A DNA stretch of 20,931 nucleotides from JBDNFP01 sp041689775 (lineage in GTDB: Bacteria > Bacteroidota > Bacteroidia > Cytophagales > Spirosomataceae), in the NCBI GenBank assembly GCA_041689775.1, contig JBDNFP010000334.1, positions 1-20,931 of the forward strand, written 5' to 3'. The translations under genes and the position numbers were made by a program. Every line of letters begins with the position of its first letter. The stretch's first letter is position 1. The notes under the pieces were generated by a model. That model ran no database searches. It had not been told where the DNA came from and worked only from the letters and a program-made list of their open reading frames with translations. Of the stretch, positions 1 to 6,517 are shown piece after piece.

Positions 1-189
1 GTCCTTAGGACGGCGGACGCCTTGCGCGTTTGAACAGCATATCAAAGAACTTGATGCCTCAGAAAGGCCTCACTTAACTATCTGGACTTGTGATCAACTC
101 AATTATTCAAACCCAAATCAATGTTTTATTCAATTTTAAGCAATAATTATTCTTGTTCTCAAACGGTCAACCTATTTTAGGCAATCACA
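1..189 (+). mobile_element. Right end of an IS3-family-like insertion sequence (left part outside window)
   Basis: The first 139 bases encode the C-terminal tail of what resembles an IS3-type transposase. About 25 bases after its stop lies a candidate terminal inverted repeat at 164-189, which ends in ...GGCAATCACA. Read from the outside it begins TGTGATTGCCTAAAATAGG, which resembles the TG-starting ends of IS3-family elements of Bacteroidota, often containing an AAAATAGGTTGAC-like core. The element would end at 189, and the first bases of host DNA would be TAGT; the matching target duplication cannot be checked because the left end is missing. The insertion lies downstream of the rlmI gene pair and does not appear to break a gene inside this window. 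The family call rests on recalled features, not on a search. Confidence 0.5.
2..139 (+). CDS. IS3-like transposase (integrase core), C-terminal fragment
   Basis: This is an open frame running in from the left edge, 45 residues before a TAA. It begins SLGRRTPCAFEQHIKEL and continues with an ERPHLTIWT-like segment. The pattern of SLG, TP and FE, followed some ten residues later by ERP and a short hydrophobic tail, matches the end of IS3-family OrfB integrases, where a ...RPH.SLG..TP..F segment follows the last catalytic Glu. The DDE catalytic residues would lie upstream, outside the window, so it is not possible to say whether the transposase is intact. The nearby inverted repeat at 164-189 supports the call. 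Confidence 0.45.
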   Translation, partial: SLGRRTPCAFEQHIKELDASERPHLTIWTCDQLNYSNPNQCFIQF

Positions 190-228
190 TAGTACCATTC
201 ACTCTTTTTTTGGGTAAAAACTAATCGA

Positions 229-420
229 TTATTTGGTTTGCTTTTTTAGCTGGTATCTCCGTCGGACATCGTTTATCATAAACTTCTTCTGGGCCGTAAA
301 ACTATCCGGATGAATAATCTCAAAGAGTTGGCTCCATTCCGCATAGCGAGCAGATTCCGCCGATTTGAATTGGGTAGAATCTATGTTTTTTTTGATTAGA
401 TATTCTTCAAAACTTTCCAT
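229..420 (-). CDS. Conserved small hypothetical protein next to rlmI
   Basis: This 63-residue protein starts MESFEEYLIKKNID and ends in a basic tail (DVRRRYQLKKQTK). It is highly charged, has no signal peptide or membrane segment, and is predicted to be mostly helical. Its ATG lies only nine bases after the rlmI stop, so the two are almost certainly co-transcribed. The arrangement FEEYL, then AEW..LFE..HP.SFTAQKKF.IN..RR.Y looks conserved, and I recall similar small proteins in Cytophagales, but I know of no function. The basic C-terminus and the coupling to an rRNA methyltransferase would fit a nucleic-acid- or ribosome-related role; that is inference only. Length and codon use look like a real gene. 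Confidence 0.7.
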   Translation of the reverse strand: MESFEEYLIKKNIDSTQFKSAESARYAEWSQLFEIIHPDSFTAQKKFMINDVRRRYQLKKQTK

Positions 421-429
421 CTGCTTTCT

Positions 430-1632
430 TTAATCAATTCGTAAGATTAATCCTTTCAGATAGCTGCCCTCTGGGTGAAATACATTGACCGGATGGTCAG
501 GTCCTTGGGTCAGCTGATGCAATACTCTCGCCTTTCGGCCAACCTCCATACAAGCAGCTACTACGGTATTGTAAAATAATTCCCGGTCTACCACCTGTGA
601 GCAGGAAAACGTAAACAAAAGTCCGCCGGGCTTTACCTTGGCAATACTTTCTGCGTTCAAACGCTTGTACCCTTGTACCGCGCGATGCCTGGCTGAAAGA
701 CTCTTTGCGAAAGCGGGCGGATCAAGTACCACAATGTCGTACGTCTCTTCGGAGGTTTTTATCCATTTCATGACATCCTCAGTCAATGAATGGTGTCGAT
801 CGGTTTGGTCGTTAAGCGCTATGTTCTCATCGCACAAGCTCATAGCTTTGCCAGAAACATCAATAGAAAGAACCGATTCGGCAGCCGCGCTGAGCGCGTA
901 AACCGAAAACCCGCCAGAGTAGCTGAAAGCATTCATAACGGTTTTTCCCTTCGAATAGTGAGCTAATAGTTGCCGGTTTTCCCGCTGATCCAGAAAAAAG
1001 CCGGTTTTTTGCCCGGATTCCCAATTTACCCAAAATTTACGTCCGTTTTCAAGTACTTCATGCGGGGTAGGTACCTCGCCAAAAAGGTATTCATTAGTAC
1101 TTTGTGAGGCGTATTGGCCAGGAAGCGTGTCCCGACTTTTGGAGTAAACTGCAACAAGCGTTTCGCCAAGTACCTTTTTTAATGCTTCGCTAATATCACC
1201 CAGACACCGATGCATACCAATGGTGTGGGCCTGCACTACCGCAACCCCGTTGTAGATATCTACCACTAATCCCGGTAAACCATCACCTTCACCGTGCACG
1301 AGTCGGTAGCAGTTTGTATCATGTAAGAGTAGATCATTACGGGTCTGAAATGCATTTTGGAGTTTATTTACCCAAAAGTCAACGTCAATAGCCTCTTCCT
1401 CATACGTTAGCAAACGCACCTTGATGCTTCCATCGTGGTAATGGCCCCGAGCCAGAAATTCCCCTCTGCTACTGACGACTTCTACTGTATCGCCGTCCTG
1501 AATATCATCGTCTTGCTTGGCGATAGCACCGGAAAAAACCCAGGGGTGAAGGCGTTTTAGCGCCTCTTCCCGACCTTTATTCAAAATCAAACGTGGTATT
1601 GCGGAGGAATTGGTATTTTTCAATGGTATCAT
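430..1632 (-). CDS. rlmI: 23S rRNA (cytosine-5)-methyltransferase RlmI-like, class I SAM-dependent
   Basis: This 400-residue cytoplasmic enzyme probably methylates C5 of a cytosine in 23S rRNA (C1962 in E. coli), using S-adenosylmethionine. The N-terminal 75 residues form a PUA-like RNA-binding domain (RLHPWVFSGAI at 28-37). A middle domain carries YRLVHGEGDGLPGLVVD at 109-125. The Rossmann methyltransferase domain has SGQKTGFFLDQRENR at 206-220, SAM motif I NAFSYSGGFSVYA at 234-246, the acidic residue D258, motif IV VVLDPPAFAKS at 301-311, and the likely catalytic Cys in FSCSQ at 342-346. Length matches the family (E. coli about 396). It is the first gene of a minus-strand pair with the 63-residue protein. 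The exact target base is inferred from the family; paralogous RlmI-like enzymes exist. Confidence 0.9.
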   Translation of the reverse strand: MIPLKNTNSSAIPRLILNKGREEALKRLHPWVFSGAIAKQDDDIQDGDTVEVVSSRGEFLARGHYHDGSIKVRLLTYEEEAIDVDFWVNKLQNAFQTRNDLLLHDTNCYRLVHGEGDGLPGLVVDIYNGVAVVQAHTIGMHRCLGDISEALKKVLGETLVAVYSKSRDTLPGQYASQSTNEYLFGEVPTPHEVLENGRKFWVNWESGQKTGFFLDQRENRQLLAHYSKGKTVMNAFSYSGGFSVYALSAAAESVLSIDVSGKAMSLCDENIALNDQTDRHHSLTEDVMKWIKTSEETYDIVVLDPPAFAKSLSARHRAVQGYKRLNAESIAKVKPGGLLFTFSCSQVVDRELFYNTVVAACMEVGRKARVLHQLTQGPDHPVNVFHPEGSYLKGLILRID

Positions 1633-1731
1633 GGTTGATGATTAGATTACCCTAATCGATTACTTATACTAGCTTCACTACTTATAATTAATGCAATTTT
1701 ACGGAAATTTTAACCCAAAGCTTACGCTACT

Positions 1732-2628
1732 ATGGATTACAATCGTCGATTTTTTTTAAAAAGAGCGGGCTTCGCTTCGCTGGGCTTGGCCGGTATGTCT
1801 GTGCTAGCCTGTTCTACATCAGGAGATGAAGAGTCTGAGAGTGCGGAAGAAGGCACTCCGAATAAAATATCAACTTTTGGGTTGCAGCTTTACAGCGTCC
1901 GGGATATTATCGGGGCTGATCCCAAAGGATTGATGAAGCAAATTGCCGAGCTTGGGTACAAAGAAATTGAGAGCTATCAGGGTGATCAGGGAGTTTTTTG
2001 GGGAATGAGCCCTAAGGAATGCAAAACCTACCTTGATGAATTAGGCATCAAGATGGTGAGCACTCATGCCGAAACATCCAAAGATCTGGAAAGGTTGGCC
2101 GGCGAGGCAGCTGAGGCGGGCCTCACTTACGTGCTCCAACCCTACATTGGTCCACAAACTTCGATTGACGAGTGGAAGAAACGAGCGGATGAGTTTAATA
2201 GACGTGGCGAGATTTGCAATAAGGCCGGAGTACGCTTTGGGTACCACAATCACGACTATTCGTTCAAAGAAGTAGACATGCAATTACCCCAGGAAATATT
2301 ATTGGATAACACCGATCCGGCCCTCGTGATGTATGAGCTGGATCTTTGCTGGATATCAGCTGCCAATAAAAATGTGAAATATCACCTGGAAAGATATGCC
2401 GGTAGATATGAATTATGCCACGTCAAAGACATGGTAAAGCGGCTAGAGGGCGAAGAGGTAAGGCAAACCGATTTAGGCAAGGGAATTATAGATTATCCAA
2501 GCATCCTGAAAGTAGCGAAGGAAACAGGTATGAAGCATTATATTGTGGAGCAGGAAGATTATCCCGAATCAGTAATGAAGAGTATCGCTTATGATGCTGA
2601 TTACATGAAGAATCTGGTATTGGTTTAA
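1732..2628 (+). CDS. Tat-exported lipoprotein, sugar phosphate isomerase/epimerase-like TIM barrel
   Basis: This 298-residue protein belongs to the xylose-isomerase-like TIM-barrel superfamily (AP endonuclease 2 fold), which includes inosose dehydratases, hydroxypyruvate isomerases and many unassigned sugar epimerases. The N-terminus has a good twin-arginine motif (NRRFFLKR at 4-11), a hydrophobic stretch and a lipobox ending in Cys27 (SVLAC), so the protein should be exported folded and lipid-anchored. A short Ser/Glu-rich linker follows to about residue 42. Barrel and metal-site motifs include GLQLYSVRD (50-58), YHNHDYSF (171-178), ELDLCW (202-207), HVKDM (230-234) and VEQE (272-275); candidate metal ligands are H173, D204, H230 and E273. 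Substrate is unknown. It diverges from rlmI, and its stop directly abuts the stop of the convergent phospholipase-like gene. Confidence 0.85.
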   Translation: MDYNRRFFLKRAGFASLGLAGMSVLACSTSGDEESESAEEGTPNKISTFGLQLYSVRDIIGADPKGLMKQIAELGYKEIESYQGDQGVFWGMSPKECKTYLDELGIKMVSTHAETSKDLERLAGEAAEAGLTYVLQPYIGPQTSIDEWKKRADEFNRRGEICNKAGVRFGYHNHDYSFKEVDMQLPQEILLDNTDPALVMYELDLCWISAANKNVKYHLERYAGRYELCHVKDMVKRLEGEEVRQTDLGKGIIDYPSILKVAKETGMKHYIVEQEDYPESVMKSIAYDADYMKNLVLV

Positions 2629-3624
2629 TCAGTTCGAGCCCGAATCATCAGATTCTGGTCTTATCCGAAGAAGCCGTTGCAGCCAAGTTTGTTGCTCTTC
2701 GGCTTCCTTCTTTTTTTCCTCTTCATCTAATTTAAAATTTGTAATTGAGCCCAAATCTGGTTGTCCGGCATTTACCCAGCAGGTATACCAGAGATCTCCA
2801 ACCATTCGGATTGAAGCTTTCATCTGCCGCTCTACCTGACCGTCCAGAAGAACATTATATTTGGACGAGAAATCATCAGAGTAGGTTTTTACCAGTATAC
2901 TGTTTCGTTCGGTAAAGGTATACTTATTCTCAGGGTCCACCTTTCCCGATAGTTCCTTTTCAAACAGCAGCACTGAATCACAAGCGGCATGGGCATTTTC
3001 TACGGCTTTCCAGATGGTTTGGGTTGGGTTTTCCAAATAGTTAGCTTCCCCAATCCATAAATCATAATTTTCGGCGTAGAGCTCCGGTAGGCGCGATTCC
3101 CAAAATCCGTGGATTCCCTCCTGACCCGTCAATTGGCCATTGTAATTTCGGGTAGTATGCAGTGGCACATTACTATCAGCCACGTAATGACCTAAATCGG
3201 CCGAAATTCGTAGTATTCGTAGCGCGGACTTTAAACGAAAGGCTTCGGTTAGTTGAAAAGTGGCGGTTTGTATGTACCAGGGCGCTATACCATGTTTCCT
3301 AAGGCTATCTTCGCCAAACTTTTCTACTGCTTTCCCCCAGTACTTAGGCAATTTTTGGATGGCACTATCACCGTACACGTCCAGGTCAATAAAATGCCGT
3401 TCTGCTTCACCCACCACAGCGTATCGTCTTCGGTCCGGATTGACGGCATTTTCGGCGATGTAGTCGATATGCTTCTTATAGAAAGTCTGCATTTCGGGTG
3501 GTAACCGGTATACCGCCATTCTGTTAATTCGCTTGTGCGCCCAAAAGCCCCATTTTGGAACAAATGAGGTTGATAGCACAAGAAAGATAAGGCTTACGGT
3601 TACCCAGCAGGTTTTTTTTAGCAT
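2629..3624 (-). CDS. Secreted zinc-dependent phospholipase C / S1-P1 nuclease-like protein
   Basis: This 331-residue protein has a signal peptide (charged MLKK start, hydrophobic to about residue 22). It belongs to the tri-zinc fold shared by bacterial phospholipase C and S1/P1 nucleases. The candidate ligand set is nearly complete: mature-end Trp25 or Trp28 with H30 (WGFWAHKRINR), D64, H77 and D80 or D82 (ERHFIDLD), H146-x3-D150-x5-H156 (DLGHYVADSNVPLH), and H172-x3-E176 (HGFWE). The final H-x3-E resembles phospholipase C rather than the H-x3-D of P1 nuclease, but that alone does not settle lipid versus nucleic acid substrate. The C-terminal 30 residues are a charged Glu/Lys-rich tail that is not part of the core fold. 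Export to the periplasm or beyond is expected. It abuts its convergent neighbour with no spacer. Confidence 0.8.
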   Translation of the reverse strand: MLKKTCWVTVSLIFLVLSTSFVPKWGFWAHKRINRMAVYRLPPEMQTFYKKHIDYIAENAVNPDRRRYAVVGEAERHFIDLDVYGDSAIQKLPKYWGKAVEKFGEDSLRKHGIAPWYIQTATFQLTEAFRLKSALRILRISADLGHYVADSNVPLHTTRNYNGQLTGQEGIHGFWESRLPELYAENYDLWIGEANYLENPTQTIWKAVENAHAACDSVLLFEKELSGKVDPENKYTFTERNSILVKTYSDDFSSKYNVLLDGQVERQMKASIRMVGDLWYTCWVNAGQPDLGSITNFKLDEEEKKKEAEEQQTWLQRLLRIRPESDDSGSN

Positions 3625-4029
3625 GTTATTGTCTCAAAAGGCCGAAAAAGCAAGGTTATCACACAGGAATGAACCAAATAATATTCCGTTTCTCCTGATT
3701 TTCTAAAAACAGTACTTGGTTCTCCACTTTTTGAAGAAATTGCCTTCGAAAAGGAAGTCTGGCAAACCTATATTTCAATTATTTGAAGAAATTTGGATAA
3801 ACCCCTCAAAATAGTAAGCCTTTCAACCTTTTTAATTCAAATAAACACCTTTAAGGCGAAGAAACAATATTTTTGAAATTTTAGATTAGGGTCTAGTTAA
3901 TTTTGTTAAAGTCTAATTTTGCAATTATTAGTACTATTTATTGTGGAAATAATACAAAAATAGTAAACTATTTGTAATTTTGTGATGTTTAATTAGATGA
4001 CTAGTAAGTAATAAATATCATCAACACAT
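3625..4029. other. 405-base AT-rich intergenic region between two divergent genes
   Basis: No gene is visible here; the region should hold the promoters of the phospholipase-like gene (-) and the Dabb gene (+). Matches to the Bacteroidota -7 box TAnnTTTG occur on the plus strand at 3914-3921 and 3975-3982 (both TAATTTTG), and on the minus strand at 3763-3770 (TAGGTTTG). None has a convincing TTG/TTTG element at the expected 17-23 base spacing. An 11-base direct repeat TTGAAGAAATT lies at 3731-3741 and 3783-3793, 52 bases apart. No RNA gene or strong hairpin was seen. Confidence 0.5.
3975..3982 (+). promoter_or_regulatory. Candidate -7 promoter box for the Dabb-domain gene
   Basis: TAATTTTG is an exact match to the Bacteroidota housekeeping -7 consensus TAnnTTTG and lies 47 bases before the ATG at 4030. 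A clear -33 TTG at the usual distance is missing (the nearest, at 3941, is about 31 bases away), so this is only a candidate. A second identical box lies at 3914-3921. Confidence 0.3.
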
Positions 4030-4434
4030 ATGAAGCAAAAGAGCAAAGTAGTAGGGTACATGATTCCAGTATTTCTGTTGGGATTATTTATGCTAATCAT
4101 ATACGGAGCCTATACTCCCCATCAAAAAGCAGAAATGCAACGGATTGTCTGCGTAAAATTCAAAGCCGGTACTTCCGCTGCCGATGTAGATAAACACATG
4201 CGGGAGTTTTCAAACTTGCGTCGTCAAATACCCGCTATCGTTGGGTATTCGGGTGGAAAGGTACTTAATAATGAAAATCCAACCCAGGATTTTGATGTAA
4301 TTCATTACCTGACATTCCGTAACGAAGAAGGTGTAGAAACCTACAACCACCACCCGAAACATACAGAGTTCGTAGAGACCAATAGCCCACACTGGGAAAA
4401 CGTGTTAGAATTGAATTCGGACATTATTAAGTAA
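4030..4434 (+). CDS. Membrane-anchored Dabb (stress-responsive A/B barrel) domain protein
   Basis: This 134-residue protein has a short basic N-terminus and a single hydrophobic segment (about 8-27), then a Dabb domain from about residue 37 to 130. The domain begins QRIVCVKFKAGTS, typical of the first strand of the dimeric alpha/beta barrel, and continues with helix-forming DVDKHMREFSNLRRQIP, the GYSGGKV turn, the DVIHYLTFRNEEGVETYNHHP segment and a final HTEFVETNSPHWENVLELN. The Dabb fold forms homodimers; roles vary and no catalytic function can be assigned. The hydrophobic segment lacks an obvious cleavage site or lipobox, so an anchored domain outside the cytoplasm is likely. The gene ends at a strong two-way terminator shared with ung. 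Confidence 0.75.
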   Translation: MKQKSKVVGYMIPVFLLGLFMLIIYGAYTPHQKAEMQRIVCVKFKAGTSAADVDKHMREFSNLRRQIPAIVGYSGGKVLNNENPTQDFDVIHYLTFRNEEGVETYNHHPKHTEFVETNSPHWENVLELNSDIIK

Positions 4435-4448
4435 TACAGTACTTCATC

Positions 4449-4489
4449 AATAAGAAAAAGGGACGATTTTTGCGTCCCTTTTTCTTATT
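4449..4489. terminator. Bidirectional intrinsic terminator between the Dabb gene and ung
   Basis: This is a perfect 17-base-pair stem (4449-4465 with 4473-4489) and a 7-base loop. The arms contain AAGAAAAAGGGACG and CGTCCCTTTTTCTT, so a GC-rich core is flanked by A and T runs that give a U-tract on either strand. The right arm overlaps the first two bases of the minus-strand ung stop codon (4488-4490), so ung ends inside its own terminator. Confidence 0.9.
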
Positions 4490-5153
4490 ACCATACGATG
4501 GGTCTCTTACCATTCTTCACTAAGTACTCATTGGTTTGGCTGAAATGTTTTGAGCCAAACCAGCCACCCCACTTAGAAGCCAAGGGCGAAGGGTGGGTTG
4601 CTTTCAACACATGGTGTTGGGATTCGTCAATAATTTTACCTTTTTCCTGCGCATACTTACCCCAAAGCAAAAAAATAATATCTTTTTTGTCATCATTTAT
4701 TTTTTGGATGACGGCATTTGTAAATTGCTCCCATCCTTTTTTCTGATGAGAACCGGCCTCTCCCGATCTCACCGTTAAGGTAGCATTCAACATCAATACC
4801 CCCTGATTGGCCCATCGTTGAAGGTTACCAGAGATTGCTATTGGGGTGTTTAGATCTTCTTTAAGTTCTTTGAAAATGTTTTGAAGGGAGGGTGGCTTTG
4901 GGGTGCCATTGTTGACAGAGAAGCATAGTCCATTTGCCTGTCCTGGTCCATGGTAGGGATCTTGCCCAAGTATTACTACCTTACAATCATCAAACGGGCA
5001 AGAATCAAAGGCATTGAAAATTAGTTTTCCAGGAGGAAAAGTTTGCCCAATGGAATACTCTTGCTTTACGAATAGGATAAGGTCTTTGAAATAAGGTTTT
5101 TCGAACTCGTCTTTGAGTTGACTTTTCCAGGAATCTTCAATTTTAATGTCCAT
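4488..5153 (-). CDS. ung: Uracil-DNA glycosylase, family 1
   Basis: This 221-residue enzyme removes uracil from DNA to start base-excision repair. All family-1 signatures are present: the water-activating motif GQDPYHGPGQANGLCFSV (63-80, D65 and H68), VLMLNATLTVRSGEAGSH (119-136), LLWGKYAQEKG (162-172), and the DNA-intercalation loop motif HPSPLAS (187-193, catalytic H187) followed by WFGSKHFSQTNEYL. The loop reads HPSPLAS where many homologues have HPSPLSA, a mild variation. Length is normal. It is a single gene divergent from apaG and convergent with the Dabb gene. Very confident. Confidence 0.96.
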   Translation of the reverse strand: MDIKIEDSWKSQLKDEFEKPYFKDLILFVKQEYSIGQTFPPGKLIFNAFDSCPFDDCKVVILGQDPYHGPGQANGLCFSVNNGTPKPPSLQNIFKELKEDLNTPIAISGNLQRWANQGVLMLNATLTVRSGEAGSHQKKGWEQFTNAVIQKINDDKKDIIFLLWGKYAQEKGKIIDESQHHVLKATHPSPLASKWGGWFGSKHFSQTNEYLVKNGKRPIVW

Positions 5154-5186
5154 GATTGGGTTATTGTGAATTAAATAGGGTCCGTA

Positions 5187-5219
5187 TTTGTATTCATAAA
5201 CATCAGAGTGCTAATTTCG
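5187..5219 (+). promoter_or_regulatory. Candidate promoter for the apaG series
   Basis: TTTG at 5187-5190 and TAATTTCG at 5212-5219 are separated by 21 bases. They fit the Bacteroidota -33/-7 pattern (TTTG, then TAnnTTTG) with one mismatch in the -7 box. A start about seven bases downstream would leave a leader of some 20 bases before the apaG ATG at 5245. This is a weak prediction from pattern only. Confidence 0.3.
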
Positions 5220-5244
5220 TTTTATAATTAAATTTTGCCAGGGA

Positions 5245-5631
5245 ATGGTTTCAGAAGTGACAGAGGGCGTGAAAGTATCGGTTGTTACTGAGTATCAGTC
5301 GGATTATTCTAATCCGAGGCAAGCTCACTTTGTATTCACCTACAAGGTAATTATTGAAAATCATAGTGACAATACCATAAAACTTCTCAGAAGGCACTGG
5401 AATATTTACGATTCAAATGGTATTGTTCGGGAGGTAGAAGGGGAGGGTGTCGTGGGTCAACAGCCAGTACTCGAACCCGGCGAAATCCATGAATATGTTT
5501 CCGGTTGTAATCTTCGTACGAATCTTGGAAAAATGACTGGTAGTTACCTGATGGAACGGGTATTGGATGGTCGTCAATTTAAGGTTATCATTCCCGAATT
5601 CACCCTTATTGTTCCTTATCGTCTTAATTAA
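5245..5631 (+). CDS. apaG: ApaG family protein (DUF525)
   Basis: This 128-residue single-domain protein has the immunoglobulin-like ApaG/DUF525 fold. Recognisable segments are HFVFTYKVIIENHSDNTIKL (33-52), the RRHWNIYDSNGIVREVEGEGVVGQQP stretch, PGEIHEYVSGCNLRTNLGKMTGSY and the closing PEFTLIVPYRLN. The family has been linked to cobalt/magnesium efflux in Salmonella, and the same fold occurs in F-box proteins of eukaryotes, but the biochemical role is not settled. No signal peptide, so cytoplasmic. It is the first gene of a plus-strand series, with the methyltransferase-like gene 27 bases downstream. In many proteobacteria apaG lies beside ksgA and apaH; neither is here. Confidence 0.92.
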   Translation: MVSEVTEGVKVSVVTEYQSDYSNPRQAHFVFTYKVIIENHSDNTIKLLRRHWNIYDSNGIVREVEGEGVVGQQPVLEPGEIHEYVSGCNLRTNLGKMTGSYLMERVLDGRQFKVIIPEFTLIVPYRLN

Positions 5632-5658
5632 TATCTGAGTAGCGCACTTCGGCTATTT

Positions 5659-6459
5659 TTGAAATATATATTATTCCTTTCCTTGGTACTATCGTATATA
5701 CTCCATTGGTTTCGGGCGGGAAACGCACACTCGATTCACTCTCCATTTATGTATGATCTTTACACGAAGGTTATTAATCCCCGGAGAAAAGTGAAGACTA
5801 TCTTCAAAGATATTGAATTGATCCGGCAAGAACTTCGGGCAAGTGATCTGGAAATCGAAGTACTTGACTTGGGCGCGGGCTCACGAGTGAACAAATCTAA
5901 CCGCAGGCAAGTGAACCAAATCGCCCGAAACGCAGAAAAACCTGCTCGTTTTGGTCGTCTTTTTTATGCACTGTCGACTTATCTATCCACAGAGTCAATA
6001 CTTGAATTAGGTACTTCTCTTGGGCTCACGACGGCCTACTTTGCCAAAGCTGATTCTACTACGAAAGTAATAACGTTGGAAGGTTGCCCGGAAACAGCGG
6101 CAATTGCCCGTGCTAATTTTCATAGATTAGAGCTGGAATCAGTGACTACCGTTATCGGAAATATTGATGAAACTTTACCGAAGGTATTAGCAGATGAAGA
6201 AAATGGCTTCGACCTTATTTTCTTTGATGCCAACCACCGCTATGAGCCCACCGTGCGGTATTTTGAGATCGCTAAGAAATATGCGAGACCGAAGTCCGTT
6301 TTTATATTCGATGATATTTATTGGTCAGAAGAAATGAAGCAAGCGTGGGAAGTGATCAAAGCTGACCCTGATGTGACCGTAACGATCGACTTATTTTGGA
6401 TTGGCCTGGTTTTTTTTAGAAAAGAGCAGCCAAAAGAAAATTTCATTTTGAGATTTTAA
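5659..6459 (+). CDS. Class I SAM-dependent methyltransferase, O-methyltransferase-like
   Basis: This 266-residue protein has SAM motif I ILELGTSLGLTTAYFA (114-129), acidic E141 after the second strand, FDLIFFDANHRYEPT (184-198) in the manner of metal-dependent O-methyltransferases, and FIFDDIYWSEEM (215-226). The segment NAHSIHSPFMYDLYTKVI near residue 22-39 is typical of a Bacteroidota subfamily of unassigned substrate. The start is taken at a TTG because the conserved N-terminal segment begins about 20 residues later, there is a stop shortly upstream, and no ATG is available before the HSPF segment. The hydrophobic first 17 residues could form an amphipathic or membrane-associated helix. 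Likely co-transcribed with apaG. Confidence 0.8.
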   Translation: MKYILFLSLVLSYILHWFRAGNAHSIHSPFMYDLYTKVINPRRKVKTIFKDIELIRQELRASDLEIEVLDLGAGSRVNKSNRRQVNQIARNAEKPARFGRLFYALSTYLSTESILELGTSLGLTTAYFAKADSTTKVITLEGCPETAAIARANFHRLELESVTTVIGNIDETLPKVLADEENGFDLIFFDANHRYEPTVRYFEIAKKYARPKSVFIFDDIYWSEEMKQAWEVIKADPDVTVTIDLFWIGLVFFRKEQPKENFILRF

Positions 6460-6517
6460 CTATATTTATATTTAATTGTGGTTTTTAGAGTTGCAGGGAA
6501 TGATAAACGATGGTGTT

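Noticed and set aside
638..901. Plus-strand open frame of 87 codons inside rlmI
   Set aside because: It is antisense to a well-supported gene, has no domain and has an atypical composition.
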